From: Molanna angustata
Taxonomy: Eukaryota > Arthropoda > Insecta > Trichoptera > Molannidae
Direction of reading: 5' to 3'
Length of the DNA: 64,000 nt
Assembly (NCBI GenBank): GCA_963576475.1
Contig: OY754968.1
Coordinates: 13,806,616-13,870,615 of the forward strand
Shown in pieces: positions 1-9,351 of this stretch. The position numbers and the translations under genes were made by a program. Under the pieces are notes generated by a model, which saw only the letters and a program-made list of their open reading frames with translations, was not told the origin of the DNA and made no database searches. Numbering within the stretch: position 1 is the stretch's first letter; each line of letters begins with the position of its first letter.

Positions 1-122
1 TTCCTTCATACATTTCTTGCAATTTTATTTTATTTTTTATAATTTTTTAAAGCATGACCGCCAAATAAAATTTATTTTCCCGTAATATTTACGCATTTAT
101 TTATCTATTGATATAAAAATTA
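1..122. other. AT-rich DNA, nothing recognised
   Basis: No coding pattern, repeat or motif was recognised here. The upstream exons of the MRPS18B-like gene were looked for in this stretch and not found. Confidence 0.5.
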
Positions 123-125
123 TTG

Positions 126-262
126 CGATCGGCGAGGGACATCTTATTGAGTTCTATAATATTGCAAGATATTATAGAACTCCATAAGATAATTATATCC
201 GTGATATGGATGTTCATGAGGGTTTTGATTTCACCGTTTGGGGGGACTTGCCCCCTGGTCAG
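126..262 (+). mobile_element. Degenerate copy of a foldback MITE
   Basis: The right half, from GATATTATAGAACTCC to GACTTGCCCCCTGG, matches the right half of the complete foldback element at 7805-7989. The left arm is shortened or scrambled. The part around 150-185 is itself palindromic (GAGTTCTATAAT / ATTATAGAACTC). It appears to be an old copy of a non-autonomous DNA element. Confidence 0.55.
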
Positions 263-500
263 ATCCTTACACAGAGCACTGGATCGATGGGCCGGATTGC
301 AATCCCTAAACTCCACACATTCATTTTTCTAACTATCTTTAGTTTTGAATGTATATGGAGACTAGAAAAAATACAAAAGCCTGTTTCCAAAATATGGTAC
401 AATCTCATTACTCCGGCACTTATGCAGTCGCAAGAGTGCTGAATTACATAAAGTTTGTAAAAAAATATTCATAGAGTGCTTTTCACTTAATATGTATATG
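263..500. other. Spacer, nothing recognised
   Basis: This is AT-rich sequence between the MITE and the LINE remnant. Short chance ORFs only. Confidence 0.4.
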
Positions 501-2440
501 GAAAATTTGGAGACCAGTAAAAGTAGTTTCCATCCCAAAACCAGGCCGAGAAAACTATACAGAGGAAAAAGCTTTTCGACTGATCAGCTTAACCTCCTTT
601 GTTATCAAAACAATGGAAAAACTGGTTGACCGGTATGTAAAGGAGGGAGCATTAAGGAAAAAACCCTTGCACTGACACTTATTTGCATACCAACCGGGAA
701 GATCCACAGAAGCAGCACTACATGAAATAGCACTGAGCATCGAAAAATGCTTATATTATAAGGAGCTAGCACTTGGGACATTCATTGGCATAGAGGGAGC
801 ATTTGACCAAACCTCAAAGTGATTACCAAGGCTGCCAAGAGGCATGGTATTGAGAACACCATAAGAAGATGGAGCAACACAATGCTTAAAGATAGAATAA
901 TATCAGCGACCATTTTCATTGAATTGGTAAGGGCATTCACTAACAGAGGCTGTCCTCAGGGGGGGTACTGTCACCCCTACTTTGGACCCTGGTGGTGGAT
1001 GAACTACTTGTTAAACTTGAGGAAAAAGGGATTAAAGCCATATTGTGAGTGGAAAATTTCCAAGGACAGACTCGGAAGTGACTCAATCAGTTATCCAGAT
1101 AGTAAAAGAATGGTGCAAAGATGTTGGATTGAAAATTAACCTCAAAGCAGCATAAAAAGAAGAAACTAGAAGGGTTTATCACACCAACTCTTTTTGGAAA
1201 GCAGATCACACTTAGTGACCATATTTCAATACCTTGCAGCAATAATCGACAAGGGATTAAACTGGAAACAACACGTTGATTACATAATAAATAAAGCCAG
1301 TAGAGTTTTCTGAGCATGCAGAAGAACCTTTGGGAAATCATGGGGACTTAAACCCAAAACTCTATACTGGGTCTACACCACCAAAATTAAACCAATCATC
1401 AGCTATGCTGCACTGGTGTGGTGGCCAAGAACAAAACTTATATCCTGCAAGAACCAGCTAAGAAGGTTACAGAGACTTACGTATATGGGAATTACAGGTG
1501 CAATAAGAACAGCACCAACAGCTGCTTTAGAGGTCCTTCTTGGCCTCCCACACCTTCACATAGTGATTGAGGCAGAGGCGAGGCTTAGATTATACAGATT
1601 AGTCTGTAATAGCCTTTGGAGTAGTAAGTATGTAGGCTACGATCATACTAATTTTAGTGGGGACAAAATACTGTACTCATTACTACATACAAGTTCAGAT
1701 AAAATGTTAACAAGTATCACTACCAAAAACCATTCACAGTCAGTTACCCTACATATGAAGAATGTGATGGGAAAAAGAATACAAGCCAAAAAAGCAGGGA
1801 TTAAAAACCAACAAGGGCACTGGGACATTGTTGGGGAACCAGGATTAATTTTTCATGTAATCATAAAACGTGGATGTGAGAATATAAATAGGAACTATAT
1901 GAACAAGAACATTTATATTTGATTAGACAGCAAAGCAGCCCTTAAGGCGCCAGAATCATACCAGATTACAACAAAACTGGTATGGGACTGTCTAAAATAC
2001 CTTGAAAGACTAGGGTAACACAAAAAAAATAATTCAGTATGGGTATCTAGTCATAGAGGTATAAAGGGAAACGAGAGAGCAGATAAACTAGCGAAAAAGG
2101 GATCAAGGCAACTTTTCATAGGACTTGAACCAGCAGTTGGCATATCTGCAACCACGATTAAAAGATCAATCATAAACAGATAAGTTCAACATGAATTCTA
2201 GAAGACCAGTTGTGGACAACGACAGGCAAAATATTTCACTGTAGGGCCCTTCAAATAAAGGACAAGACAGCTGCTAAATCTCAGCAGGAACAATTGAGTA
2301 CAATGACTGGTTTATTCACTGGTCAATGTCATCTAAAGACACCATTGCACTGCTTTTTATCCAATCTGTTGGAGTATGTCATGTCTCCCAACATTTGTTG
2401 AAGAGGTGATAATGACACCACATTTCATCATCTTTACACC
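500..2440 (+). pseudogene. Decayed non-LTR retrotransposon: RT plus RNase H (I/jockey-like)
   Basis: Read across several frames, the strand shows the order of a LINE polyprotein. At about 530-800 comes 'IPKPGRENYTEEKAFRLISL', then a 'YQPGRSTEAALHEIAL' block and a degraded GAFD motif. At 1120-1560 there is a reverse-transcriptase thumb and connection region with 'LQRLTYMGITGA' and a 'LEVLLGLP' block. At 1915-2110 an RNase H domain carries 'LDSKAALKA' and 'GIKGNERADKLAKKGS'. At 2300-2340 comes the C-terminal 'LTGHC'-like block, now 'MTGLFTGQCHL'. The endonuclease half is missing, as expected of 5'-truncated insertions. Several stops and frameshifts mean it cannot be active. RNase H points to an I-like or related jockey-group element; the clade is not settled. 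Confidence 0.85.
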
Positions 2441-2490
2441 ACCATATTTGATAAATTTGTATACACCACCATATTTGATAAATTTGTATA
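2441..2490. repeat. 27-bp tandem duplication
   Basis: The unit CACCACCATATTTGATAAAT plus seven bases is present twice, back to back. Confidence 0.75.
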
Positions 2491-2690
2491 TGTGCATTTG
2501 CAGCTTTTCCTATATGTGCATGCTTCACATCTTCAATTGAAATTTTCTCACTGTCATTCTAATATTCGTTTATTGGTATTCTATTGTTCGTCAGACTTTC
2601 GCACTGTGTAATTTCAAATAACTCTTCAAAATATTCTTTCCATCCTTCCTTGACTTTTCCTTGTTGATTTACTCTTTTTTTTGATCCCAG
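2490..2690 (-). pseudogene. LINE fragment, linker before the reverse transcriptase
   Basis: On the minus strand the frame reads 'KEGWKEYFEELFE', followed by 'ISIEDVKHA' and a degraded GKA. This is the conserved 'RWKEYFEELL ... EV..A...LK.GKAAG' block that precedes the RT domain in RTE/jockey-type LINEs. Only about 200 bp remain, with an in-frame stop. It lies opposite in orientation to the LINE just upstream, so it is a separate insertion. Confidence 0.6.
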
Positions 2691-2774
2691 AAAAATCATT
2701 CAATAATTTTTATACATTGGCTCATTCCATATGATATCAACACACTAAAATAAAAATAAGTGGGTTTACACTAA

Positions 2775-3332
2775 ACTCTCCACACCATAGTAAATGTTCA
2801 TTTTTTCTTCTTGAAAAGTTGACAATCTCTAGATGCATTTTCATGAAGAACATTTATATTAGATTCTTAAACAAATATAAGATTCCCAGAGGACAAAAGT
2901 TTTCACAATACACCATACATACAAAAATATTGTCACGAAACGACTTTACATAATATATGATATCAATATAAAGTCAATCGGACTTATAGTTTGGGCTGCA
3001 GAGAGGACACAAAAAAAAACAACGTAAATAATGAATTCATAGAGAAGAAATTAAAAGTTGTCTATGGAAATCTAATCAGTAATGTGTAATCTAATCAGTA
3101 AGTGCATAGACCTCTAGGTCTATGCACTTTACACATATAATGTTAATATGAAGTCAATCGGACTGAACGGTGAACGGTGATCATCCATTATGGCGCAAGC
3201 CACACATACAAACACATCACGATGAAACTCATAGTGTGCACTCTACATGATACCCATTGAAAAATTGATATAAAAAAATATGTTTAAAAATTGTGAAATC
3301 ATGACTCTCCACTATTCCACAGTGTGGAGAGT
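2775..3332 (+). mobile_element. Element with ACTCTCCACAC termini, internally deleted copy
   Basis: It begins ACTCTCCACACCATAG and ends with a hairpin GACTCTCC...GTGTGGAGAGT whose last arm is the inverted copy of the start. The same ends and body recur at 57409-58522 (1.1 kb, fuller copy). Part of the body recurs at 59640-59830, and one end lies inverted at 22022-22100. It is non-coding, so probably a non-autonomous DNA transposon. The sequence just outside the left end (AAGTGGGTT...ACACTAAACTC) is also shared, so the true boundary may lie about 25 bp further left. Confidence 0.6.
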
Positions 3333-3678
3333 AAAAAACTAATGATTAATTCAATCAATATTTTTTTCAAATTATCTGTACTTTCGGATTACTGGACATG
3401 CTGATATAGTGAAGTGCCGGAGTAGAAAGATTGTACTGTATAGTAAATAATAGATTTAGGTATAGTAAAAAAACAAGTATTTATGATTGTGAGAAAAAAT
3501 AATGGTTTTATGAAAAAAGGAAAGCTACATATGTAAAATAACTCAAGACTAACCTATCAGACTCCTTGGAATGATCCTGAATCATTAAATGGCGCTATTA
3601 AAATAATAATGATTATTAAGGAAAATCCTGTATACTTTTTTATAAATGGCATTAAACAAGACTTTTTGTATGTTTCAG
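3333..3678 (+). other. Intron of the MRPS18B-like gene (3' part)
   Basis: This is AT-rich and non-coding. It ends in the acceptor TTTTTGTATGTTTCAG directly before the exon at 3679. No further exon of the gene was found upstream in the window. Confidence 0.55.
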
Positions 3679-3834
3679 ATTCTCAGTTATCGTAAAACTG
3701 GATTATGTCAAAAAAAACATAAAGAACTTGAAATCTCAATTCTCCGTTCTTATGATCAAGGATTGTTATCATATGATGTTCCTTTTCGTGAATATGATTA
3801 TTTAGAATATTTACCAAAAAGTGAAACAAAATAA
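3679..3834 (+). CDS. MRPS18B: Mitochondrial ribosomal protein S18B-like, last coding exon (partial)
   Basis: A splice acceptor (TATGTTTCAG) is followed by 51 codons and a TAA. The peptide begins ILSYRKTGLCQKKHKELE and ends SYDVPFREYDYLEYLP plus five residues. The 'TGLC.k.hk.Le.ai..A.d.GLL' pattern is the C-terminal signature of the bacterial S18/mitochondrial S18 family. It fits the MRPS18B branch best, where TGVC is followed by a QHKRL-like stretch and a hydrophobic end. S18 proteins sit in the small subunit of the mitochondrial ribosome. The exon start is fixed by the acceptor; the ATG at 3646 lies in the intron. Upstream exons are not visible and probably lie before base 1. The stop (3832-3834) is one base from the PYROXD1 ATG. 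The assignment rests on a short peptide, so another S18 paralogue (S18A/C) is possible but less likely. Confidence 0.7.
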   Translation: MLSYRKTGLCQKKHKELEISILRSYDQGLLSYDVPFREYDYLEYLPKSETK

Positions 3835-3835
3835 T

Positions 3836-5242
3836 ATGGCATCTGCAACATTTGTAGTAATAGGTGGTGGAATTTCAGGCGTAACCTGTGTGGAACATTT
3901 GAGTTTTCTAGCTCCTGAAGAGAAAATTATTTTAATTACAGCTTCTCCTCTAATAAAAAGTGTAACAGATCTAATCCCTCTCAGTAAAACTGTGTACAAG
4001 TTTAATGTTTCAGAAAAAAATGTGGAATCACTCAGAATTAAATATCCTAACATGCAGATTGTTTACGATAAATTAGAAAATATAATATCAACAAATAATA
4101 AAGTTTTAACTAAAAATGGCTTGGAAATTCAATACAAATATCTTTGCCTTTGCACTGGAGCAATTCCAAAGATTATTCATGAAGCGAATAATAACCCAAG
4201 AGTGATTGTTATTAGAGATACAGATTCTGTAGAAAACCTTCTCAAAAAGTTGGAAGGATCAAAACGCATTATTATAGTTGGAAATGGTGGGATTGCATCG
4301 GAATTAGTTTATGCAATAAAAAATGTTGAAGTTTATTGGGTTATTAAAGATAAATATATTTCTTCTACTTTTGTTGACCCTGGTGCTGCTGAATTTTTTA
4401 AATCCAGTTTACTTTCACAAAAGTCTAGTGATTCAGTAACAAATGTAACAAGTATGAAAAGGATAAGATATACCGAAGATAAAAATACATCTTTACAAAA
4501 AGGTGAAAGAGCTGCAGCTTTAGGTCCAGATTGGTTAAAACAGAAAAACATTTGTGGAGATGGTGAATATTCTTTAAAAATTATATATGAGACAAACATT
4601 ATAAATATTAAAAATGAAAAAGAAGAATGGCCATTGCAAGTAGAACTTTCAAATGGACAATTTATAAATTGTGATCTGATAGTATCAGCAATAGGTGTTA
4701 TTCCGTCTATAAGATTCACTTGTGATAAACAATTTATATTAGGCCCTGATGGTGGTTTGGCTGTCGATTGGCAAATGAAAACTTCTGTTGATAATATTTT
4801 TGCTGCAGGTGATGTTGTTTTTGCAAACTGGACATTGGCTTTGCATTGGTTTCAAATGCGTCTTTGGACTCAAGCTTACCAAATGGGATCAATGGCTGCT
4901 AAAAGTATGAATGCGTCACATGTTCAGGAGGAAATCTTGCAAGATTTTTGTTTTGAACTTTTCACTCATACTACGACACTATTTGGATATCAAGTAGTCC
5001 TTCTGGGAAAGTATAATGGACAAGGTCTTGGATCCAACTATGAAATTTTGATTCGCACAACACCAAAACTGGAATACATCAAATTTGTTTTAGTAGATAA
5101 TAAATTACAAGGTGTAATTCTTATTGGAGAAACAGGACTTGAAGAAACATGTGAAAATTTAATACTAAATCAAATTGATTTATCGCCATATGGTGATGAT
5201 ATTTTAAACCCTGATATTGATATAGAAGATTATTTTGACTAA
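3836..5242 (+). CDS. PYROXD1: PYROXD1, FAD/NAD-dependent pyridine nucleotide-disulphide oxidoreductase-like
   Basis: This is one uninterrupted frame of 468 codons. Residues 7-15 (VVIGGGISG) are the FAD-binding GxGxxG turn. CTGAIPK at about 106-112 is the second flavin-contact block. IIIVGNGGIASE at about 145-156 is the NAD(P)H-binding GxGxxG/A. NIFAAGDVVFAN at about 320-331 is the second FAD motif. Family-specific stretches DPGAAEFF, GPDWL and WTQAYQMGSMAAK identify PYROXD1 rather than a generic class I reductase, and there is no redox-active CxxxxC pair. Human PYROXD1 is about 500 residues, so this is near full length. In vertebrates it protects the tRNA ligase complex from oxidation and is linked to myopathy (family knowledge). 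The first ATG in the frame is at 3836; in-frame codons before it belong to the preceding exon's region. The start lies one base after the MRPS18B-like stop, with no room for a promoter or 5' UTR of its own unless inside that exon. No intron is needed. Confidence 0.95.
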   Translation: MASATFVVIGGGISGVTCVEHLSFLAPEEKIILITASPLIKSVTDLIPLSKTVYKFNVSEKNVESLRIKYPNMQIVYDKLENIISTNNKVLTKNGLEIQYKYLCLCTGAIPKIIHEANNNPRVIVIRDTDSVENLLKKLEGSKRIIIVGNGGIASELVYAIKNVEVYWVIKDKYISSTFVDPGAAEFFKSSLLSQKSSDSVTNVTSMKRIRYTEDKNTSLQKGERAAALGPDWLKQKNICGDGEYSLKIIYETNIINIKNEKEEWPLQVELSNGQFINCDLIVSAIGVIPSIRFTCDKQFILGPDGGLAVDWQMKTSVDNIFAAGDVVFANWTLALHWFQMRLWTQAYQMGSMAAKSMNASHVQEEILQDFCFELFTHTTTLFGYQVVLLGKYNGQGLGSNYEILIRTTPKLEYIKFVLVDNKLQGVILIGETGLEETCENLILNQIDLSPYGDDILNPDIDIEDYFD

Positions 5243-5510
5243 CGTTTGAATTCAAATATAAGTTTTATCGTTTCATAGATAAATGATTTCATTGTACTAA
5301 AAGTAATGTACCTCAATATACGGAATATTAACTAGTTAAAAATTATATTCTGCTTAAAGATTACATGCATACAGCTTTTTTTATTATTAATCCTTACCTC
5401 TGTATCACTATTTAGTTGGAAAAATTGATAAATGGTAATAAACTCACCACTTGCACTGGGTGCAAGGAAGTGTTTATTATCATTATCTACCTGCCTAATA
5501 GTTCTGAAAT
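5243..5510 (+). other. PYROXD1: 3' flank of PYROXD1
   Basis: AT-rich probable 3' UTR. No clear gene or named repeat was seen. AATAAA lies at about 5437 and could serve as a poly(A) signal. Confidence 0.4.
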
Positions 5511-5717
5511 ATATAATTTTTTTTTAAATATATGGTAATTCATCCAATGTTTATGTCTGAAGTCATGAACAACATACTTATATAATTTTTTTTTAAATAT
5601 ATGGTAATTCATCCAATGTTTATGTCTGAAGTCATGAACAACATACTTATATAATTTTTTTTTAAATATATGGTAATTCATCCAATGTTTATGTCTGAAG
5701 TCATGAACAACATACTT
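5511..5717. repeat. Three 69-bp tandem repeats
   Basis: Three essentially identical 69-bp units, each running from TATAATTTTTTTTTAAATAT to CATGAACAACATACTTA. Because 69 is divisible by three, the minus strand stays open with a repeated 23-residue unit. This looks like a by-product of the period, not a gene. Confidence 0.9.
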
Positions 5718-6160
5718 ATCTACATGATAAGATACAAAAGAGAAAGGCAATCATGATTTCACGGGGCTCATGAATCCAGGCACGCGAGCACAGGCGACCA
5801 GAGTACCAGCCAGAATAGGTGAGCAACATGGGCTTGCGACCATGTATGCAGACTTAAAGGGCCCATTTATGACTCGAGTCACGCTCACCACTCACCCACC
5901 AACCTCTGACTGATACTCCAATCCCCTGTGCAACCAAATCCAATAAGACGCGGACAATGTTACTTTTACCATTGTCAAAATGTTTCTTAAAAGTATTTTG
6001 AATGTAGGTCATTGAGAAGCAATTACAAATTTTGAGTAAAAAACAATTGTAAGGAAAAAATAAAAAATGTAGTTCTACCACGAGTATCACAGTATAATTT
6101 TTTCGGTAATTGGTAAATTTTAGTAGGTTAGGTTAAGTTTTTTGTCATCATATTTTATTA
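5718..6160. other. Intergenic DNA, nothing recognised
   Basis: No coding pattern with family signature was found. The stretch at 5760-5880 is richer in GC and CpG than its surroundings and might be an old element end. Confidence 0.4.
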
Positions 6161-6164
6161 GTTC

Positions 6165-6256
6165 ATGGAATGGAAGAGCTGTTACGGCTAGCTCAGGAAA
6201 GAGAAGCCTATGCCAGATTAATAGCTGAAGTCAAGGGAACCTGACATGGCATACTA
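6165..6256 (+). pseudogene. LINE 3'-end fragment
   Basis: The plus strand reads 'EELLRLAQEREAYARLIAEVKGT' and then stop, followed by CCTGACATGGCA. This is the same C-terminus and 3' UTR start seen at 31190-31375 ('EELFRTAQDREAF...NIGET', GACCTGACATGACA) and at 26040-26090. It lies directly before the 31-bp minisatellite, which therefore seems to have grown from the element's 3' tail. Confidence 0.65.
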
Positions 6257-7404
6257 TATTATAAAACTATCACATCTACCTATACTATACTATAAAACTA
6301 TCACATCTACCTATACTATACTATAAAACTATCACATCTACCTATACTATACTATAAAACTATCACATCTACCTATACTATACTATAAAACTATCACATC
6401 TACCTATACTATACTATAAAACTATCACATCTACCTATACTATACTATAAAACTATCACATCTACCTATACTATACTATACTATAAAACTATCACATCTA
6501 CCTATACTATACTATAAAACTATCACATCTACCTATACTATACTATAAAACTATCACATCTACCTATACTATACTATAAAACTATCACATCTACCTATAC
6601 TATACTATAAAACTATCACATCTACCTATACTATACTATACTATAAAACTATCACATCTACCTATACTATACTATAAAACTATCACATCTACCTATACTA
6701 TACTATAAAACTATCACATCTACCTATACTATACTATAAAACTATCACATCTACCTATACTATACTATAAAACTATCACATCTACCTATACTATACTATA
6801 AAACTATCACATCTACCTATACTATACTATAAAACTATCACATCTACCTATACTATACTATAAAACTATCACATCTACCTATACTATACTATACTATAAA
6901 ACTATCACATCTACCTATACTATACTATACTATAAAACTATCACATCTACCTATACTATACTATAAAACTATCACATCTACCTATACTATACTATAAAAC
7001 TATCACATCTACCTATACTATACTATACTATAAAACTATCACATCTACCTATACTATACTATAAAACTATCACATCTACCTATACTATACTATACTATAA
7101 AACTATCACATCTACCTATACTATACTATCACATCTACCTATACTATACTATACTATAAAACTATCACATCTACCTATACTATACTATAAAACTATCACA
7201 TCTACCTATACTATACTATACTATAAAACTATCACATCTACCTATACTATACTATAAAACTATCACATCTACCTATACTATACTATACTATAAAACTATC
7301 ACATCTACCTATACTATACTATAAAACTATCACATCTACCTATACTATACTATAAAACTATCACATCTACCTATAGTATACTATAAAACTATTATATTTA
7401 CCTA
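6257..7404. repeat. Minisatellite, 31-bp unit with 36-bp variants, about 35 copies
   Basis: The unit is TATAAAACTATCACATCTAC plus CTATACTATAC. Many copies carry one extra TATAC (36 bp), scattered irregularly, and one copy near 7125 lacks the TATAAAAC part. Copies are otherwise nearly identical, which implies recent homogenisation. Confidence 0.95.
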
Positions 7405-7804
7405 TTTACAGAAGTGCATTTCAAATTATAAGGGGTGCCAAATAGACAGGTAGGTATTACAAGAAATACAATATTCAAAGAAAGTCCATTAAGTTTGAAC
7501 GTTTTGTATTGTGTTTTAATAATTAATACACATTTACTAGAAAAATAATTTTATTTCTGTACATATTAAAGCTTTTAAATAAAAATATAACTTTATAAAA
7601 ATGTAGGATATTTTTTTAAGTTTTTAGTATCAACATTAACCACTTCATGCTTTTGAACAAGCAGTGTTTGCGGGTGGCGCATGCGTCCTATAGCGCCAAC
7701 CCAAGCACTGCTCGTATGCTTTTATAAGATATGCGATCAGTGCTCACCAATTTACGAAAATCATTTCTTCTGTTTTGCATATTTTACTGCTTATATAATA
7801 ACCT
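7405..7804. other. Spacer with a short inverted repeat
   Basis: Mostly AT-rich. At 7661-7722 two arms, AGCAGTGTTTGCGGGTGGCG and its near-complement GCGCCAACCCAAGCACTGCT, face each other across about 12 bp. They would form a GC-rich hairpin. No known element was recognised. Confidence 0.5.
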
Positions 7805-7989
7805 GGGGGCAAGTCTGGTCCGACCGGCGAAATCAAAACCCTAGTGATTACCCATATCATGGATATAATTATTATATGGAGTCCTATGACATCTAAAGAT
7901 ATTGTAGAACTTCATATAATAATTACATCCATAATAAAGGTAATCACTCGGGTTTTGATTTCACCGGTCGGACCAGACTTGCCCCCCTG
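7805..7989. mobile_element. Foldback MITE, complete copy
   Basis: Terminal inverted repeats of roughly 36 bp (GGGGGCAAGTCTGGTCCGAC... and its complement ending ...GACCAGACTTGCCCCC) enclose a further palindromic core (GTGATTACC...GGTAATCAC; ATTATATGGAGT...ACTTCATATAAT). Nearly the whole 185 bp can fold into one stem. CCTG lies on both sides and could be a target duplication, though this is unsure. A decayed relative lies at 126-262. Confidence 0.8.
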
Positions 7990-8148
7990 GTGTTTTCAGA
8001 TTTATGTAGTAAATATCCGAGCATGAAATTGTTAATCATTGCAATTGATATCCATAAGTCTAATTCAAAATATTCTAGGCTAAATACCTCTCTATCATCC
8101 CTTTTTGTATATGAATAGGACATAAATAATTTTAACATTTTGGCTTAA

Positions 8149-8446
8149 CCCTTTGGACGCGTGAATCAACTAAAATCGCCCGAATTTTTTTCCCGTTTAG
8201 ACGCTTAAATCAACAATAGTCCATGGCTTGTAAATAAAGTTACCTTTGGATGCGAAAAAAATATTTAAATTAAATTTTTTGAGCCCCCCTCCCCATCAAA
8301 ATATAACCTGACAACTATTTTTTGGTGTATTAAATCAAGATATTGATTTAAAAAAATGAAAAAGAATTTTAAAGAATACTTTATTTTTTATTGAAAATTT
8401 GCATCTTCTAGATCAAATTTTTTTTTTGCTTATCGCGTTCAAAGGG
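8149..8446. mobile_element. piggyBac-type MITE, 298 bp
   Basis: It is flanked on both sides by TTAA (8145-8148 and 8447-8450). Its ends are CCCTTTGGACGCG and the inverted CGCGTTCAAAGGG. A TTAA target and CCC...GGG termini are the hallmark of the piggyBac superfamily. It has no coding capacity. Confidence 0.8.
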
Positions 8447-8450
8447 TTAA

Positions 8451-9351
8451 ACATTACAAAAAATAATAATATTTCTTCTTCTTCTTCTCAGCCTAATCCC
8501 GTCATATTTACCTATGTATAACTAATTCAATGAACATTTAATTGAAATGTATGTATGTTTATTAAATTTGACTCAAATTGATAGAAACATCAAAAAAGTC
8601 ACTAAATTGTCTTGTGTAATGATTTAAAAACAGATCCCGTCAATCAATATGTTTTTTATGGCAACAATATCACAATATATAAGTCAAATAATGTATATAA
8701 TATAATGTCTTAGTTTCAAATTATACAAGTGTTCATTTTTCTATAAAAGTATTTATAACTAATTATTTATATCATTTTTACCTATTATATCAGTAATGTA
8801 CATAAAACATATAATAAAGGTAATGTCTTTGAAATAGCGTTGAAAAATCTAATCTGAATTATTTATTTTGGTCATAGGTTGGTATAAAGAAATAGTGAAG
8901 CCATGAAGGTATGATACTGTTTTGAAGACTGCAAAAATTGACCTGATATGCTTTACATATTTTCCAAGATTAAAAAAAAATAAACAGTGGTAGATTGTAT
9001 TTCATCAAAGAGTGCACTTCGTGGCAATATTGGTACAATCAGATAAATTATGTTGTCATATCGCCAAATTAGGTTCCTCTAATCTCAAATTTAAAAACGA
9101 AAATAATGAGAAATTGTAAAAGAAAGAGTTTAATGTGAAGGAATGAAACATGTCTTCTATGATTATTTTAAACACACTTTTACAAATATTATCAAAACCT
9201 TATTATAACAACACCAAATACAATGTTACTAATATCATGGAGTGCACTTTTTAATGAAACATACTATACTTACCAATTATAATTTGACATTAGAAATTCT
9301 ATATAATACATAGTATGAAATTTATATTAATTGGTATACATATATAAATTA
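8451..9351. other. AT-rich spacer
   Basis: There is a short TTCTTCTTCTTCTCAGCC piece at 8473-8490 that resembles the GAA-repeat 3' tail of the RTE-like LINEs on the minus strand. Otherwise nothing was recognised. Confidence 0.4.

Noticed and set aside
1643..1828. Minus-strand ORF in the first LINE
   Set aside because: It is a shadow of the RT/RNase H coding strand.
3646..3678. ATG at 3646 as the start of a 62-codon gene
   Set aside because: TTTTTGTATGTTTCAG at 3663-3678 is a good splice acceptor and S18-family similarity begins right after it, so the ATG is intronic.
3821..3835. Earlier PYROXD1 start at 3821
   Set aside because: The codon there is GTG and lies within the preceding gene's exon. 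The first ATG is at 3836, directly before the FAD-binding strand.
4333..4719. Antisense ORF within PYROXD1
   Set aside because: It is the shadow of the real coding strand, with no family signature.
5487..5750. 87-codon protein with three 23-residue repeats
   Set aside because: The DNA period (69) is a multiple of three, so a repeated open frame is expected by chance. No start context or homology.
6257..7404. CRISPR-like array
   Set aside because: Units are contiguous with no unique spacers, and the genome is eukaryotic. It is a minisatellite.
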